This document shows positions 43,688 to 52,071 of a DNA stretch of 64,000 bases, in pieces. The notes under the pieces were generated by a model that saw only the letters and a list, made by a program, of their open reading frames with translations, made no database searches and was not told the DNA's origin. Within the stretch, counting starts at the first letter, position 1, and each line of letters starts with the position of its first letter. Source of the stretch: an uncultured Spirochaetaceae bacterium (GTDB taxonomy: Bacteria; Spirochaetota; Spirochaetia; Sphaerochaetales; Sphaerochaetaceae); assembly GCA_944389105.1 (NCBI GenBank), contig CALXLD010000006.1, positions 62,001-126,000 of the forward strand, written 5' to 3'. A program made the position numbers and the translations under genes.

Positions 43688-43731
43688 AAAAAAGGGTGCT
43701 GCAGTCATTTCTGCAACACCCTTGTTGTTGC
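43688..43731 (-). promoter_or_regulatory. Transcription attenuator in the glnN leader
   Basis: On the minus strand a 13-bp stem with one mismatch (43723-43711 with 43704-43692, loop AAATGA) is followed by six T (43693-43688), an intrinsic terminator before the glnN ribosome site. A competing stem GCAACA / TGTTGC (43731-43726 with 43718-43713) would disrupt it. The first arm lies at the predicted transcript start, so the antiterminator is less sure than the terminator. Confidence 0.65.
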
Positions 43732-43735
43732 CATT

Positions 43736-43764
43736 GTTATAGCGAAATGAGAAAGGATAGTCAA
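43736..43764 (-). promoter_or_regulatory. Promoter of glnN
   Basis: TTGACT (43764-43759), 17-bp spacer, TATAAC (43741-43736) on the minus strand; the start is expected near 43729, only a few bases before the attenuator. Confidence 0.75.
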
Positions 43765-43953
43765 CAGAGGAAATCCTATCTGCGATATTTTCTTTTCTTC
43801 TCAGGACAGTAATCACTCTTGAAGAATCCACTGCATTTTGTGTATCCTCATTCCGTTGACAAAGGCGTCAGACAAGCTGAAGCCTTTCTCTCCCGGTATC
43901 CGGCGTCTTGAAGGGATCAGCGGATGATGACCTTCACACTTAAGAGAGGAGTT

Positions 43954-45219
43954 ATGACCGGATACAGCAAAAAGGATGTTCTATCCTATGCAGAGGAAAA
44001 CAGCGTTCGTTTTGTCCGCCTTTCATTCTGCGATATCTTCGGACAATTGAAAAACGTATCGATCTCGGCAAGTGAGCTTGAGAGGGCTTTTGATGAGGGT
44101 ATAAGATTCGATGCTTCAGCAATCAGGGGCTTTCTGAATGTTGAGGACTCTGACCTTCTTCTGTTTCCAGACCCTGAAACACTTGCAGTCCTTCCCTGGC
44201 GGCCAACAGAACATGGCAGGGTAACAAGGCTTTACTGCTCGATAATGCATCCTGACATGACACCATTTGAAGGAGATGCAAGATATCTTCTCAAGAACCT
44301 GGAGAGAAGACTTTTCTCTGAAGAGCTTCCGATGCTTGCGGGGACTGAATGCGAATTCTATCTATTCTCCCTTGATGACAACGGCAACCCTACGCTCAAC
44401 CCGATGGACAGAGCCGGCTATCTTGATGTTGCCCCGATGGATAAAGGAGAAAATCTCAGAAGAGAAATATCCCTGATGCTGGAGGAAATGGGAATATACA
44501 TAGAGACAAGCCATCACGAAAAGGGTCCAGGGCAGAATGAGGTTGCTTTCCGCCCTACATCTCTTCTTGGAGCTGCTGATGACATAATAACATTCAAATC
44601 TGTCGTGAAGATGCTCGCAAGCAGATCCGGTCTCTATGCTTCTTTCCTTCCTAAACCATTATTCGATGAATCAGGATCAGGTTTCCACATCAGTCTTTCA
44701 TGCCATAGAAATGGAGCCTCTTTCGATGAACTCAAGGAAAACATGACAGCTGGAATCCTAAGCCGCATTCCTGAAATATCCTTATTCCTGAATCCTGTTG
44801 CGAATTCATATGACAGACTTGGCTCATTTGAAGCACCTGGATCAATAAGCTGGGGAACGGGGAACAGAGGACTTCTGATCAGAATCCCTGAAACACGGAA
44901 TGAAAGAGCAAAACGGCTGGAAGTGAGGTCCGCAGATCCTTCCTGCAATCCTTATCTTGCCCTTCTTCTTTTAGCCAGTGCCGCTGAAGAAGGAATAAAG
45001 AACAACACAGGATTCAAGGATATCGATGAGGGGAAAAAGCTCCCGGAGAATCTCAAGGAAGCTATCGAAGGAGCTGAGAACTCCTCGTTTATAAGGGAAA
45101 TACTTCCGGAGCATCTTGTTGAATGCTTCATAGATGCGAAGAAAGCTGACTGGGAAATGGCCGCTCAGTCAGGATATCCAAAAGTCACGGCCAGAGATAT
45201 GGAGTTCCCAGTAACATAA
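43954..45219 (+). CDS. glnA: Glutamine synthetase type I
   Basis: A protein of 421 residues from ATG 43954 (MTGYSKKDVLSYAEEN aligns with the family start); ATG 43924 adds ten residues and has a better-spaced AAGGGA site, so the start is not settled. Motifs: FVRLSFCDIFGQLKNV, DASAIRGF, GTECEFYLF, HHEKGPGQNEV, GSGFHISLS and the ATP-grasp FEAPGSISWGTGNR. There is no obvious adenylylation Tyr loop. It ends in TAATG with the ANTAR gene, so the two are coupled. Having both GSI and GSIII suggests separate nitrogen regimes. Confidence 0.93.
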   Translation: MTGYSKKDVLSYAEENSVRFVRLSFCDIFGQLKNVSISASELERAFDEGIRFDASAIRGFLNVEDSDLLLFPDPETLAVLPWRPTEHGRVTRLYCSIMHPDMTPFEGDARYLLKNLERRLFSEELPMLAGTECEFYLFSLDDNGNPTLNPMDRAGYLDVAPMDKGENLRREISLMLEEMGIYIETSHHEKGPGQNEVAFRPTSLLGAADDIITFKSVVKMLASRSGLYASFLPKPLFDESGSGFHISLSCHRNGASFDELKENMTAGILSRIPEISLFLNPVANSYDRLGSFEAPGSISWGTGNRGLLIRIPETRNERAKRLEVRSADPSCNPYLALLLLASAAEEGIKNNTGFKDIDEGKKLPENLKEAIEGAENSSFIREILPEHLVECFIDAKKADWEMAAQSGYPKVTARDMEFPVT

Positions 45220-45779
45220 TGAAGATTCTGACGGTATCGGCAACTGAGAAGAGCAGAGAAATGCTCAGGCTCCTCCTTGAAGAAGGAGGGGACACGGTAT
45301 CACTCGCTCCATCCGCAGCTGCCGCCAGAAGAAGAATACTGGATGAGGAATGGGATGTAATTGTAATCAACTACCCTCTTCAGGATGAGTCCGGCCTAGA
45401 ACTTGCACATATGGCCACAACCGAGACAGATGCCTCGGTCGTAATGCTGATGCGGCCAGAAATAATCAACGAACTGTCAGAACGTCTTGCAGCAGACGGA
45501 ATCCTGCCTGTGGAAAAACCGATAATAAAGCAGATGCTGCGTTCTACGCTCTCCCTTTCCTCTTATATGAAAAGCATAAGAAGATCGAACAGCCGGAAAA
45601 TACAGGAACTTGAGAGAAGAATTGAAGAACTGCGGATAGTCAGCAAAGCAAAGTGTGCTCTCGCACTCAAAGAGGGGCTTGGGGAAGAGGAAGCGCATAA
45701 ACGTATCGAACGGACAGCAATGGATAGAAGAATATCTCTCCGGGATGCTGCGCTCTTCATCCTCAGAATGATGGAATAG
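45219..45779 (+). CDS. ANTAR-domain antitermination regulator (glnA-linked)
   Basis: A 186-residue protein: a pseudo-receiver domain (1-115) in which Asn51 (VIVINYPL) stands where the phospho-accepting Asp is expected, a short coiled coil (about 118-140), then an ANTAR domain with [21 protein letters not shown] and [16 protein letters not shown] domains bind paired hairpins in leader RNA and block termination. The pseudo-receiver and the position after glnA match clostridial NitR-like proteins that regulate glutamine synthetase. Likely targets are glnN (leader terminator) and perhaps glnA. Confidence 0.88.
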   Translation: MKILTVSATEKSREMLRLLLEEGGDTVSLAPSAAAARRRILDEEWDVIVINYPLQDESGLELAHMATTETDASVVMLMRPEIINELSERLAADGILPVEKPIIKQMLRSTLSLSSYMKSIRRSNSRKIQELERRIEELRIVSKAKCALALKEGLGEEEAHKRIERTAMDRRISLRDAALFILRMME

Positions 45780-45789
45780 CGAGGTGATT

Positions 45790-47397
45790 ATGGCAAAACA
45801 TATATTCGTTACAGGCGGCGTTGTATCCGGTCTGGGAAAAGGCATTACAGCAGCCAGCCTTGGAAGATTACTGAAAGCACGTGGACTTACAGTCGCGGCA
45901 CAGAAGCTGGATCCTTACATGAATGTCGATCCAGGCACGATGAATCCGCTGCAGCACGGAGAGGTATTCGTAACAGATGATGGCTCTGAAACAGACCTTG
46001 ATCTAGGACATTACGAAAGATTCATCGATGAGGACCTGAATAAATTCTCAAACCTGACTTCAGGAAAAGTCTTCTGGGAGGTGCTCAACAAGGAAAGAAA
46101 CGGAGAATATCTTGGATCAACCGTGCAGATAATCCCCCATGTTACAGATGAGATAAAGAAATTCATCTATTCCCTCGGAGAGAAAACAGGTGCAGATGTT
46201 GTAATCACTGAAATCGGGGGAACTATAGGTGACATAGAGTCCCAGCCATTCCTTGAAGCCATAAGACAGATATCCCTAGAGCAGGGAAAGGAGAACTGCC
46301 TATTCATACATGTGACGCTGGTTCCATATATCCGTTCCTCGGGAGAGCATAAATCAAAGCCGACCCAGCACTCGGTAAAGGAAATGATGAATGCAGGACT
46401 CTTTCCCGACATCATTGTATGCAGGGCTGATGAGCCAATAGAGGAATCCGTAAAACACAAGATTGCGATGTTCTGTAATGTAAAACGTGACTGCGTCATT
46501 GAAAACAGTACAGTACCTATCCTCTATGAAGCTCCTATAATGCTGCAGAATGAGAATCTTGATTCAATTGTCTGCAGAGAGCTCGGCCTGAATACTCCTC
46601 CTGCGGATATGTCCGAATGGAAGGAAATGCTGAGGAAAGCCAAAGAAAGCTCCGAGGTTATAAGAATAGCAATTGTCGGAAAATATATTGAACTCCACGA
46701 TGCATATCTTTCTGTTATCGAAGCTCTCAAGCATGCGGGATGGGCACATGGCTCACAGGTCGCTATCGATTGGATAGATGCAGAAGAGCTTAATGAAAAT
46801 ACAGCAGAATCATTGCTTGGAAATGTCTCGGGCATACTAGTTCCCGGAGGATTTGGATCAAGAGGTATATCCGGAAAGGTTGAAGCTGCTAAATACGCAA
46901 GAGAAAACAATATACCATATCTGGGAATATGCCTTGGAATGCAGACAGCTGTCATAGAGTTCGGAAGGGATGTCCTTGGCTACAAGGATGCAGATTCCTC
47001 TGAATTCACGCCCGAAACAAAGCATGCTGTAATATCATTGATGCCTGATCAGATGGGCAACATCCCACTCGGAGGAACAATGAGGCTTGGAGCCTATCCA
47101 TGCAGAATAGCCAAAGGCAGCATCATGGGAAAGGCATATGGCACCGATTTAATCTATGAACGCCATAGACATAGATATGAATTCACCAATGAATACAGAG
47201 AAGAATATGAAAAGCATGGAATGAGAATCGTAGGAACAAGCCCTGATGGACGACTTGTCGAAGCGGTGGAGATACCTGCTCACCCCTTCTTTCTTGGCGT
47301 GCAGTTCCATCCGGAATTCAAATCAAGGCCAAACAGACCTCATCCATGTTTTATGGCATTCATTGAAGCCTCGCTTGCAAAACATCACAGCCGCTGA
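45790..47397 (+). CDS. pyrG: CTP synthase
   Basis: A 535-residue enzyme aminating UTP to CTP with glutamine. The synthetase domain starts [18 protein letters not shown] and carries [14 protein letters not shown] and GGTIGDIES; the glutaminase domain has the nucleophile in GICLGMQ and the His/Glu in FHPEFKS. Start at ATG 45790 behind GAGGTG; GTG 45784 is in frame but part of that site. It is 10 bp after the ANTAR gene and so probably co-transcribed, which fits its use of glutamine. Confidence 0.96.
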   Translation: MAKHIFVTGGVVSGLGKGITAASLGRLLKARGLTVAAQKLDPYMNVDPGTMNPLQHGEVFVTDDGSETDLDLGHYERFIDEDLNKFSNLTSGKVFWEVLNKERNGEYLGSTVQIIPHVTDEIKKFIYSLGEKTGADVVITEIGGTIGDIESQPFLEAIRQISLEQGKENCLFIHVTLVPYIRSSGEHKSKPTQHSVKEMMNAGLFPDIIVCRADEPIEESVKHKIAMFCNVKRDCVIENSTVPILYEAPIMLQNENLDSIVCRELGLNTPPADMSEWKEMLRKAKESSEVIRIAIVGKYIELHDAYLSVIEALKHAGWAHGSQVAIDWIDAEELNENTAESLLGNVSGILVPGGFGSRGISGKVEAAKYARENNIPYLGICLGMQTAVIEFGRDVLGYKDADSSEFTPETKHAVISLMPDQMGNIPLGGTMRLGAYPCRIAKGSIMGKAYGTDLIYERHRHRYEFTNEYREEYEKHGMRIVGTSPDGRLVEAVEIPAHPFFLGVQFHPEFKSRPNRPHPCFMAFIEASLAKHHSR

Positions 47398-47405
47398 AGC
47401 AGCCA

Positions 47406-47437
47406 CAGGCCGGAGAAGGAAATCCGGCCTGGTTTGT
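47406..47437 (+). terminator. Intrinsic terminator of the glnA-ANTAR-pyrG operon
   Basis: A perfect 9-bp stem CAGGCCGGA / TCCGGCCTG followed by GTTTGTT. Confidence 0.8.
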
Positions 47438-47513
47438 TCACATCCTCATAGTCCTCGATATTTGCGTCTCAGCAAAGCAACGTGATATAATATCCAGAAA
47501 AAGGAGAGGAACT

Positions 47514-47843
47514 ATGAAGCTCATTCTTTCGATTATACAGACTGCCGATGAAACCGATACGGTACAGGAGCTCAACAAGAAGGGCTTTTTTGTTACCAAA
47601 CTATCCACAACGGGTGGTTTCCTTAAGGCAAAGAATACAACACTTCTCATCGGAACAGAAGATGAGAAAGTCGATGCAGTACTTGATGTACTTAAGAAAT
47701 ATGCAGGGCACAGAATGCAGCTAAGCCCGGTCTCTGGCGCTGATATGAGGATGTTCAATCCAGCTGGTGCGAATATGGTCGAAGTTCCAGCAGGTGGCTG
47801 TGTTGTCTTTGTACTCGATATAGACAAAGCACAGAAGTTCTGA
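47514..47843 (+). CDS. darA: Cyclic-di-AMP receptor, PII-like (DarA/PstA)
   Basis: A 109-residue PII-like protein closely following Bacillus DarA: MKLILSIIQ, FFVTKLSTTGGFLKAKNTT (ligand-binding loop), a short B loop, and a GGCVVFVLDID end. DarA trimers bind c-di-AMP; downstream partners are poorly known. AAAGGAGAGG precedes the ATG. It has its own terminator (47854-47890) and sits alone. Confidence 0.9.
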   Translation: MKLILSIIQTADETDTVQELNKKGFFVTKLSTTGGFLKAKNTTLLIGTEDEKVDAVLDVLKKYAGHRMQLSPVSGADMRMFNPAGANMVEVPAGGCVVFVLDIDKAQKF

Positions 47844-47853
47844 AAACAGGAAA

Positions 47854-47890
47854 ACGGCATTGGATATTCTCTCCGGTGCCGTCTTTTTTT
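47854..47890 (+). terminator. Intrinsic terminator of darA
   Basis: ACGGCA / TGCCGT stem with additional inner pairing, followed by CTTTTTTT. Confidence 0.8.
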
Positions 47891-47901
47891 CCTCTGCCTC
47901 C

Positions 47902-48053
47902 TCAGATTTTCACGAACATATCAATCCAGTCCCGGAGGCCATGTTCACCTTTCAGCTCTGTCGGTCTATCAAACAACACCGCATATCTGATCTGAATACC
48001 TGCCAGTTCTGCTAAAAAGCATATTCGCCAATCAAGGGAAAATAGAAAGGCAT
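47902..48053 (-). pseudogene. Remnant of a SAM-dependent methyltransferase
   Basis: The minus strand encodes MPFYFPLIGEYAF, then after a one-base shift near 48017 ELAGIQIRYAVLFDRPTELKGEHGLRDWIDMF. This matches the C-terminus of small class I methyltransferases (PSIGEYA... LFDRPTPL.G..GLRNWL.MF). The rest of the gene is not visible upstream, so it is a decayed fragment. Confidence 0.6.
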
Positions 48054-48149
48054 TTCACAGGAAATAAGAAAGTCGTTTATGTACTTTTTGCCAAACTTGT
48101 AAAATGAATTTTACATTCTACCTCTTAGGAATATAATCAGATTGTGGAT

Positions 48150-48269
48150 ATATCAGGCTAAATTACCCTGCAATAAAGACCATGCCATACATAGCAGTTT
48201 TGCTAACTCCTAGCTGTATATACAGATATGGTAGGCAGCATTTGAACTTATCACGGAAAATAAAAAACC
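48150..48269 (+). repeat. 120-bp direct repeat, copy A
   Basis: Differs from 49810-49929 at only two positions. It contains the palindrome CTGTATATACAG and ends in TAAAAAACC. It bounds the left side of a 1.8-kb segment of decayed mobile genes. There is no open frame in it. Confidence 0.9.
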
Positions 48270-48407
48270 ATTGCCATTCGTTCAAAGACATACATAGCAC
48301 CCCTAAAGTGTCTTATTACAAGAAATTGTATCAGGTATAAAACCCATTCAACCCCTATAATTCATTGTATTTCCCTACATTCTATCTAAGATATTATCTA
48401 AACTGAA

Positions 48408-49088
48408 TCAGATATGTTTCTTGACTATCTTCCGATAGTAGTTCTGCATAAACTTTTGTCTTGAGAAGAAGAATACTTGCTCCGACTTAGTAGGATTATC
48501 ATTATCCCATCTGGCTTTTGATTGTTCGAGAGTACAGATATAATCTGCAACTTGCAGGAGCTTGTAATCCTTCTGATATGCTGTACGGAAATCTATTCTG
48601 CTCCCAAATATCTTTCCGAAAGTATCCCTGAGAATTTTACTTATGATAGCTTGACCACAGTCATAATATAATGATTCTTTCAAGGGTCTGGAAGTATTCA
48701 AGTTTATTTTCTATGAAGTTTCTTATCTGATGCTCAAAAGCCTCTTCTAATTGTTTACCATCCTGATAAAAACTTTTGTCGCTGTGAATGTTGTGTAAAA
48801 AACTGGAAGCTGTTCTGCAAACCTAGCGAATACTCGGAATATACTTTTCCTTTCTTCTCATAGCATATTCTCAAATGGTTTATCCTGCCTTATCAATGGA
48901 GTTGTATGTATGAATGCAACATTACAGTTCATTGATAGTAATTTTGAATCAAGGAAAGCAATCTCAGAAGAAATATCATCATCCTGATTATGGAAGACCA
49001 TAGTAAGGCAATACTCTGAATTCTGTCTGTTCTTGAGATTTAGATTACCACTTTCATCGATATGGATAGACAGTACAGACAAAGACAA
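48408..49088 (-). pseudogene. Broken DUF3800 gene
   Basis: The N-terminal part (49088-48858, from TTG) shows the family start LSIHIDESGNLN; the C-terminal part (48701-48408) shows FRTAYQKDYKLLQVADYIC, the conserved DxxxxxxLQxADxxC region. Between them an in-frame TGA after ENML and two frameshifts interrupt a still readable middle (EERKSIFRVFARFAEQLPVFY; DKSFYQDGKQLEEAFEHQI). DUF3800 proteins have an RNase H-like fold and travel with mobile elements. Confidence 0.75.
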
Positions 49089-49098
49089 GCCCCTTTCA

Positions 49099-49171
49099 CA
49101 AAAATTGCCAGAGGTCTACCTCTGGCTCTACGGCGGGGAACTCGCCCCTGTTCGGCTTGGTTATCCGACCT
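49099..49171 (-). ncRNA. Possible structured small RNA
   Basis: Three successive hairpins on the minus strand: TCGG/CCGA (49168-49152), GGGG/CCCC with loop CGAGTT (49148-49135), and a perfect 9-bp terminator stem GCCAGAGGT/ACCTCTGGC (49126-49107) followed by five T. A TATATT box lies at 49183-49178. It occupies the space between the resolvase fragment and the DUF3800 gene. No RNA family is recognised. Confidence 0.4.
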
Positions 49172-49198
49172 GATTAGAATATAGCATGAAATTGATTA

Positions 49199-49414
49199 CT
49201 AGGAAAGTTCTTTTATTTTTCTGTAAAATGTAGCAGGAGTCATTTCAAGCTTCTTCTGAGCAACCTTTGCTGTTATCTCTCCTTTCTTCCAAAGAGTGAT
49301 GACTTCATTACAGTTATCAGGGATAGCTACTGGCTTTCTTCCTTTGTATTTTCCTTCAGCCTTTGCAATGGCTATTCCTTCTCTCTGCCTCTGAAGAGTG
49401 TATCCCCTATTACC
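49199..49414 (-). pseudogene. C-terminal fragment of a serine recombinase (resolvase)
   Basis: 71 codons read LQRQREGIAIAKAEGKYKGRKP, then a helix-turn-helix region ending ATFYRKIKEL. This is the end of a resolvase/invertase: the linker RQREGIA-AKAEGKYKGR and the DNA-binding helix. The catalytic serine domain is missing and a TAA precedes the fragment. Confidence 0.75.
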
Positions 49415-49427
49415 TTAGCTACACCTG

Positions 49428-49770
49428 TTATTGAGAAATTCGTATAGTATCCTGGCTGCGCTCATCTACCCATCCAAGCATATTACGAATGATACCTGTA
49501 TTGATACCATAGATCCTAAGAATGGTATTGACAGAATATCTAAAGAAATGAGGTTTGAAATGTCTTTTCTCCTTCTCCTCTTTAGTGATACCTATTGCGT
49601 TTATCGCTCTATTGAATATCTTCTGCCACTGCACAACGTGTATGGCGAGCCATCTAAGTTACAGATAACAACAAGGTCATCATCATTTCTAAAAGCTGTT
49701 ATTTCCTTGTATTCAGACAGCCTCTCAAACAGGAAATCCATAAGTACATTTGCTTTTAGCCACATCCGAG
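49428..49770 (-). pseudogene. C-terminal fragment of a tyrosine recombinase (integrase)
   Basis: The 68-codon frame to 49428 reads FKPHFFRYSVNTILRIYGI then IIRNMLGWVDERSQDT, the box II region of phage-type integrases with the Arg of HxxR retained and the catalytic Tyr lost. Further upstream, in another frame, DDLVVICNLDGSPYT continues the homology, so a frameshift lies near 49640. It is a decayed integrase. Confidence 0.7.
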
Positions 49771-49809
49771 GGCTTATGGGGAAATAGCCGAAATCTGATC
49801 TTGAGCTAA

Positions 49810-49929
49810 ATATCAGGCTAAATTACCCCGCAATAAAGACCATGCCATACATAGCAGTTTTGCTAACCCCTAGCTGTATATACAGATATGGTAGGCAGCA
49901 TTTGAACTTATCACGGAAAATAAAAAACC
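49810..49929 (+). repeat. 120-bp direct repeat, copy B
   Basis: Same orientation as 48150-48269, 118 of 120 bases identical, offset 1660 bp. Its last bases (AAAATAAAAAACC) form the T-run of a minus-strand terminator at 49922-49966. Confidence 0.9.
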
Positions 49930-49966
49930 CCACTGCGGACAAAAGGAGGTAAACCGCACATGGGGA
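49922..49966 (-). terminator. Minus-strand intrinsic terminator
   Basis: CCCCATGTGCGG / CCGCAGTGGGG stem with a 15-nt loop followed by TTTTTTATTTT. On the plus strand the loop carries an AAAGGAGGT site. Confidence 0.6.
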
Positions 49967-49982
49967 ACAAAAGGAGGTTAGA

Positions 49983-50138
49983 ATGGAAGTTCTGCTTCCA
50001 CTTTCTGGCCATAATATAACGAGTTATCTAAAGTGTGAAAAGAGGTTTTTTGAAAATTTTTTAATTTTTTTGGAATCTTGTTGCGATTTCCGATATTCTA
50101 AAATATTAATACTTATTTGCATGCAGTTAATGAAATAA
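49983..50138 (+). CDS. Small ORF of doubtful status
   Basis: 51 codons behind a strong AAAGGAGGTTAGA site (MEVLLPLSGHN..., Phe/Leu/Cys-rich, ending CMQLMK). A 19-codon ORF (49960-50019) with its own AAAGGAGGT overlaps its start. No family is recognised. The pair may be leader peptides or leftovers; otherwise the 49930-50368 gap holds only the hairpin at 50307. Confidence 0.25.
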   Translation: MEVLLPLSGHNITSYLKCEKRFFENFLIFLESCCDFRYSKILILICMQLMK

Positions 50139-50306
50139 ATCAATCGATAAATTTTTCACTATTCAGGAAGATGGAAAGGAATTGATAATGGAACGATTGC
50201 TATCTCTTTTTTATCCATGTCCAATCTTCTATGCAGCCGGAGCTGCAGGAACATGGTTTATCAGGTGAGATATCATAAAGCAGCGATATTTCTGCAGTAT
50301 AAATGG

Positions 50307-50341
50307 AAGAACCGCTGCTCCCTACGAGAACAACGGTTCTT
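50307..50341 (-). terminator. Hairpin downstream of the second pfk
   Basis: AAGAACCG / CGGTTCTT stem 28 bp past the pfk stop; the T-run is weak on the minus strand. Confidence 0.5.
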
Positions 50342-50368
50342 TTCAATCATCTGGCTGTCCTATTGGAC

Positions 50369-51712
50369 TCAGTCATTGTTCTTCATTGAGAATGGCTGTC
50401 TGGTATTCTCAAGAACATCTCTCCACAGAGATCCCTCGATATCCACATGGCTGCGCTTTGATACAGCGACCTTGATTGGAATGTAAACAAACTGGTTGTT
50501 CACACGGGAAGCAATACACTGAGTCTTTCCTGCCATTGCAGCATGAACAGCATGTGCGCCGATTCTTGCACAGTAGATCGAGTCATAGCTATCTGCAGGG
50601 GCTGAGCGGATGATGTATGACGGATCGATATACTTTATCGTTGTGGTAATACCCTGCTCTGCGAAATACTTCTTCATCTCATCTTTCAGGAATACTCCGA
50701 TATCATGAAATTTGAGATTTCCTGAAGCATCCGTTTCCCCTGTCTGAGGCAGGAATTCCTGTCCTGCGCCTTCTGCAATGAGAATCACTGCATGCCCTCT
50801 TTCAAGGAGACGTCTCTTAACGTTCTCAAGAAGACCATTTGGGCCCTCAAGATCAAAAGGAGACTCTGGAATCAGACAGAAATTGACATCGGACTGTGCA
50901 AGGGATGCATTAGCTGCGATGAATCCTGACTCCCTTCCCATGACCTTTACAAGGCCAATGCCATTAATTGCTCCTGTTGCCTCTGCATGAGCTCCTCTGA
51001 TAACAGGAACAACCTGTGCAACAGCTGTATCAAAACCAAAGGAAGCATCGATGAATGAAAGGTCATTGTCGATGGTCTTCGGAACGCCGACAACAGCAAT
51101 CTTCAATCCCCTTCTCTTGATCTCTTCGCCAATATCCTGTGCGCCACGGAGAGTGCCATCACCGCCGATGGAGATAAGAATATTGATGTTCATTCTCTCC
51201 AGGGAATCAACAATCTCCTCTACCTGCTTTCCGCCGCCACGGGCAGATCCGAGAATAGTACCACCCTTCTCAAGAATATCATCGACAACATCTGGATCGA
51301 GAGGAATCACAGGCCATGGGGAATTCTCAAGAAGTCCGAGATATCCATACTGGATACCGGAAATCCTTCTGACGCCATAGCGATACCAGAAACAGCGGAC
51401 TACCGATCTGATAACATTGTTGAGACCTGGGCACAGTCCTCCGCATGTACAGATAGCAGCATGGACATGGGCTGGATTAAAATAAATCTTCTCTCTAGGG
51501 CCTGCTATCTCAAGGGTATCCGAATGAAGAAGCTCTGACTTGCCACCTACCTGCTCTGCCTCAATCGAGAAGAGAATGCGGTCTGTATCACGGACATAGT
51601 CTGCAAGTCCGTCTCCTCCGCGTTTCGACATTCTGATCGGAGAATTAAGCTTTGCCGGTCCAAGTGTCTCAATCGTGAAATCATACTGTGTCTTGTTACT
51701 GCTGCTGCTCAT
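50369..51712 (-). CDS. 6-phosphofructokinase, long (group II/X) type
   Basis: A 447-residue PFK, the same length as the Borrelia enzyme. Motifs: CTCGGLCPGLNNVI near 88-101, GGTILGSARGG at 150-160, GGDGT at 183-187 and PKTIDND at 211-217. GGDG with Gly (not Asp) suggests ATP use by residue rules, while relatives are annotated as PPi- or ATP-dependent, so the donor is open. It is last of a three-gene minus-strand operon with an aminotransferase and a ModE-like regulator, overlapping the latter by 4 bp. A different PFK is at 1358-2428. Confidence 0.9.
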   Translation of the reverse strand: MSSSSNKTQYDFTIETLGPAKLNSPIRMSKRGGDGLADYVRDTDRILFSIEAEQVGGKSELLHSDTLEIAGPREKIYFNPAHVHAAICTCGGLCPGLNNVIRSVVRCFWYRYGVRRISGIQYGYLGLLENSPWPVIPLDPDVVDDILEKGGTILGSARGGGKQVEEIVDSLERMNINILISIGGDGTLRGAQDIGEEIKRRGLKIAVVGVPKTIDNDLSFIDASFGFDTAVAQVVPVIRGAHAEATGAINGIGLVKVMGRESGFIAANASLAQSDVNFCLIPESPFDLEGPNGLLENVKRRLLERGHAVILIAEGAGQEFLPQTGETDASGNLKFHDIGVFLKDEMKKYFAEQGITTTIKYIDPSYIIRSAPADSYDSIYCARIGAHAVHAAMAGKTQCIASRVNNQFVYIPIKVAVSKRSHVDIEGSLWRDVLENTRQPFSMKNND

Positions 51713-52071
51713 ATCTTTTCCTCCATGAGCTCTTTGACAGATGAGGAGAACGCCTCAAATTTCTTCTGGGCTTCAGCCTTCACCTCAGATTGGAATTCCC
51801 TATATAGGGAAATATATTTTCTTGCAAATGGCGTAAGCGTCGCGCCTATGCGATCTGCTCCGCCTTTCTTTCTATCCAGAACATCCCGTCCCAGATTTGC
51901 CTCAAGCGCCTCAAGCATGGCTCTCGCCTTTGTATAGGAAAGTCCCATGCTCTTGCTCGCTGATAAAAGAGAACCTGTTTCCTCGACACGTTCAAGAAGC
52001 CACAGGACACCTGCTCCCATGAACTTCTTGCCATCACTATCGAGAATGTACAGCTTCGTACTCAGTTCCAT
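51709..52071 (-). CDS. ModE-type winged-helix DNA-binding protein without molybdate domain
   Basis: A 120-residue protein equal to the N-terminal part of ModE: GVLWLLERVEETGSLLSASKSMGLSYTKAR is the LysR-like helix-turn-helix (seen here as ETGSLLSASKSMGLSYTKA), then RKKGGADRIGATLTPFARKYI. It lacks the C-terminal MOP molybdate-binding repeats, so its signal is unknown. It overlaps the aminotransferase by 10 bp and pfk by 4 bp. A molybdenum-hydroxylase-like operon lies 3.5 kb away on the other strand; a regulatory link is conceivable only by context. Confidence 0.78.
   Translation of the reverse strand: MELSTKLYILDSDGKKFMGAGVLWLLERVEETGSLLSASKSMGLSYTKARAMLEALEANLGRDVLDRKKGGADRIGATLTPFARKYISLYREFQSEVKAEAQKKFEAFSSSVKELMEEKI

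Noticed and set aside
43705..43710. AAATGA loop of the glnN terminator as an ANTAR hexaloop
   Set aside because: It has A at position 1 but G at position 5 instead of 4, and there is no second hairpin upstream within the predicted transcript.
43850..43953. Possible ANTAR-type double hexaloop hairpins in the glnA leader
   Set aside because: I looked for two stem-loops with six-base loops carrying A at position 1 and G at position 4. The stems present (CAG/CTG, CCGG repeats, AAAGGC/GCCTTT) have loops of other sizes, so no support.
50217..50486. 89-codon plus-strand ORF next to the second pfk
   Set aside because: Its 3' half is antisense to the pfk gene and its 5' half spans the terminator hairpin; no motif.
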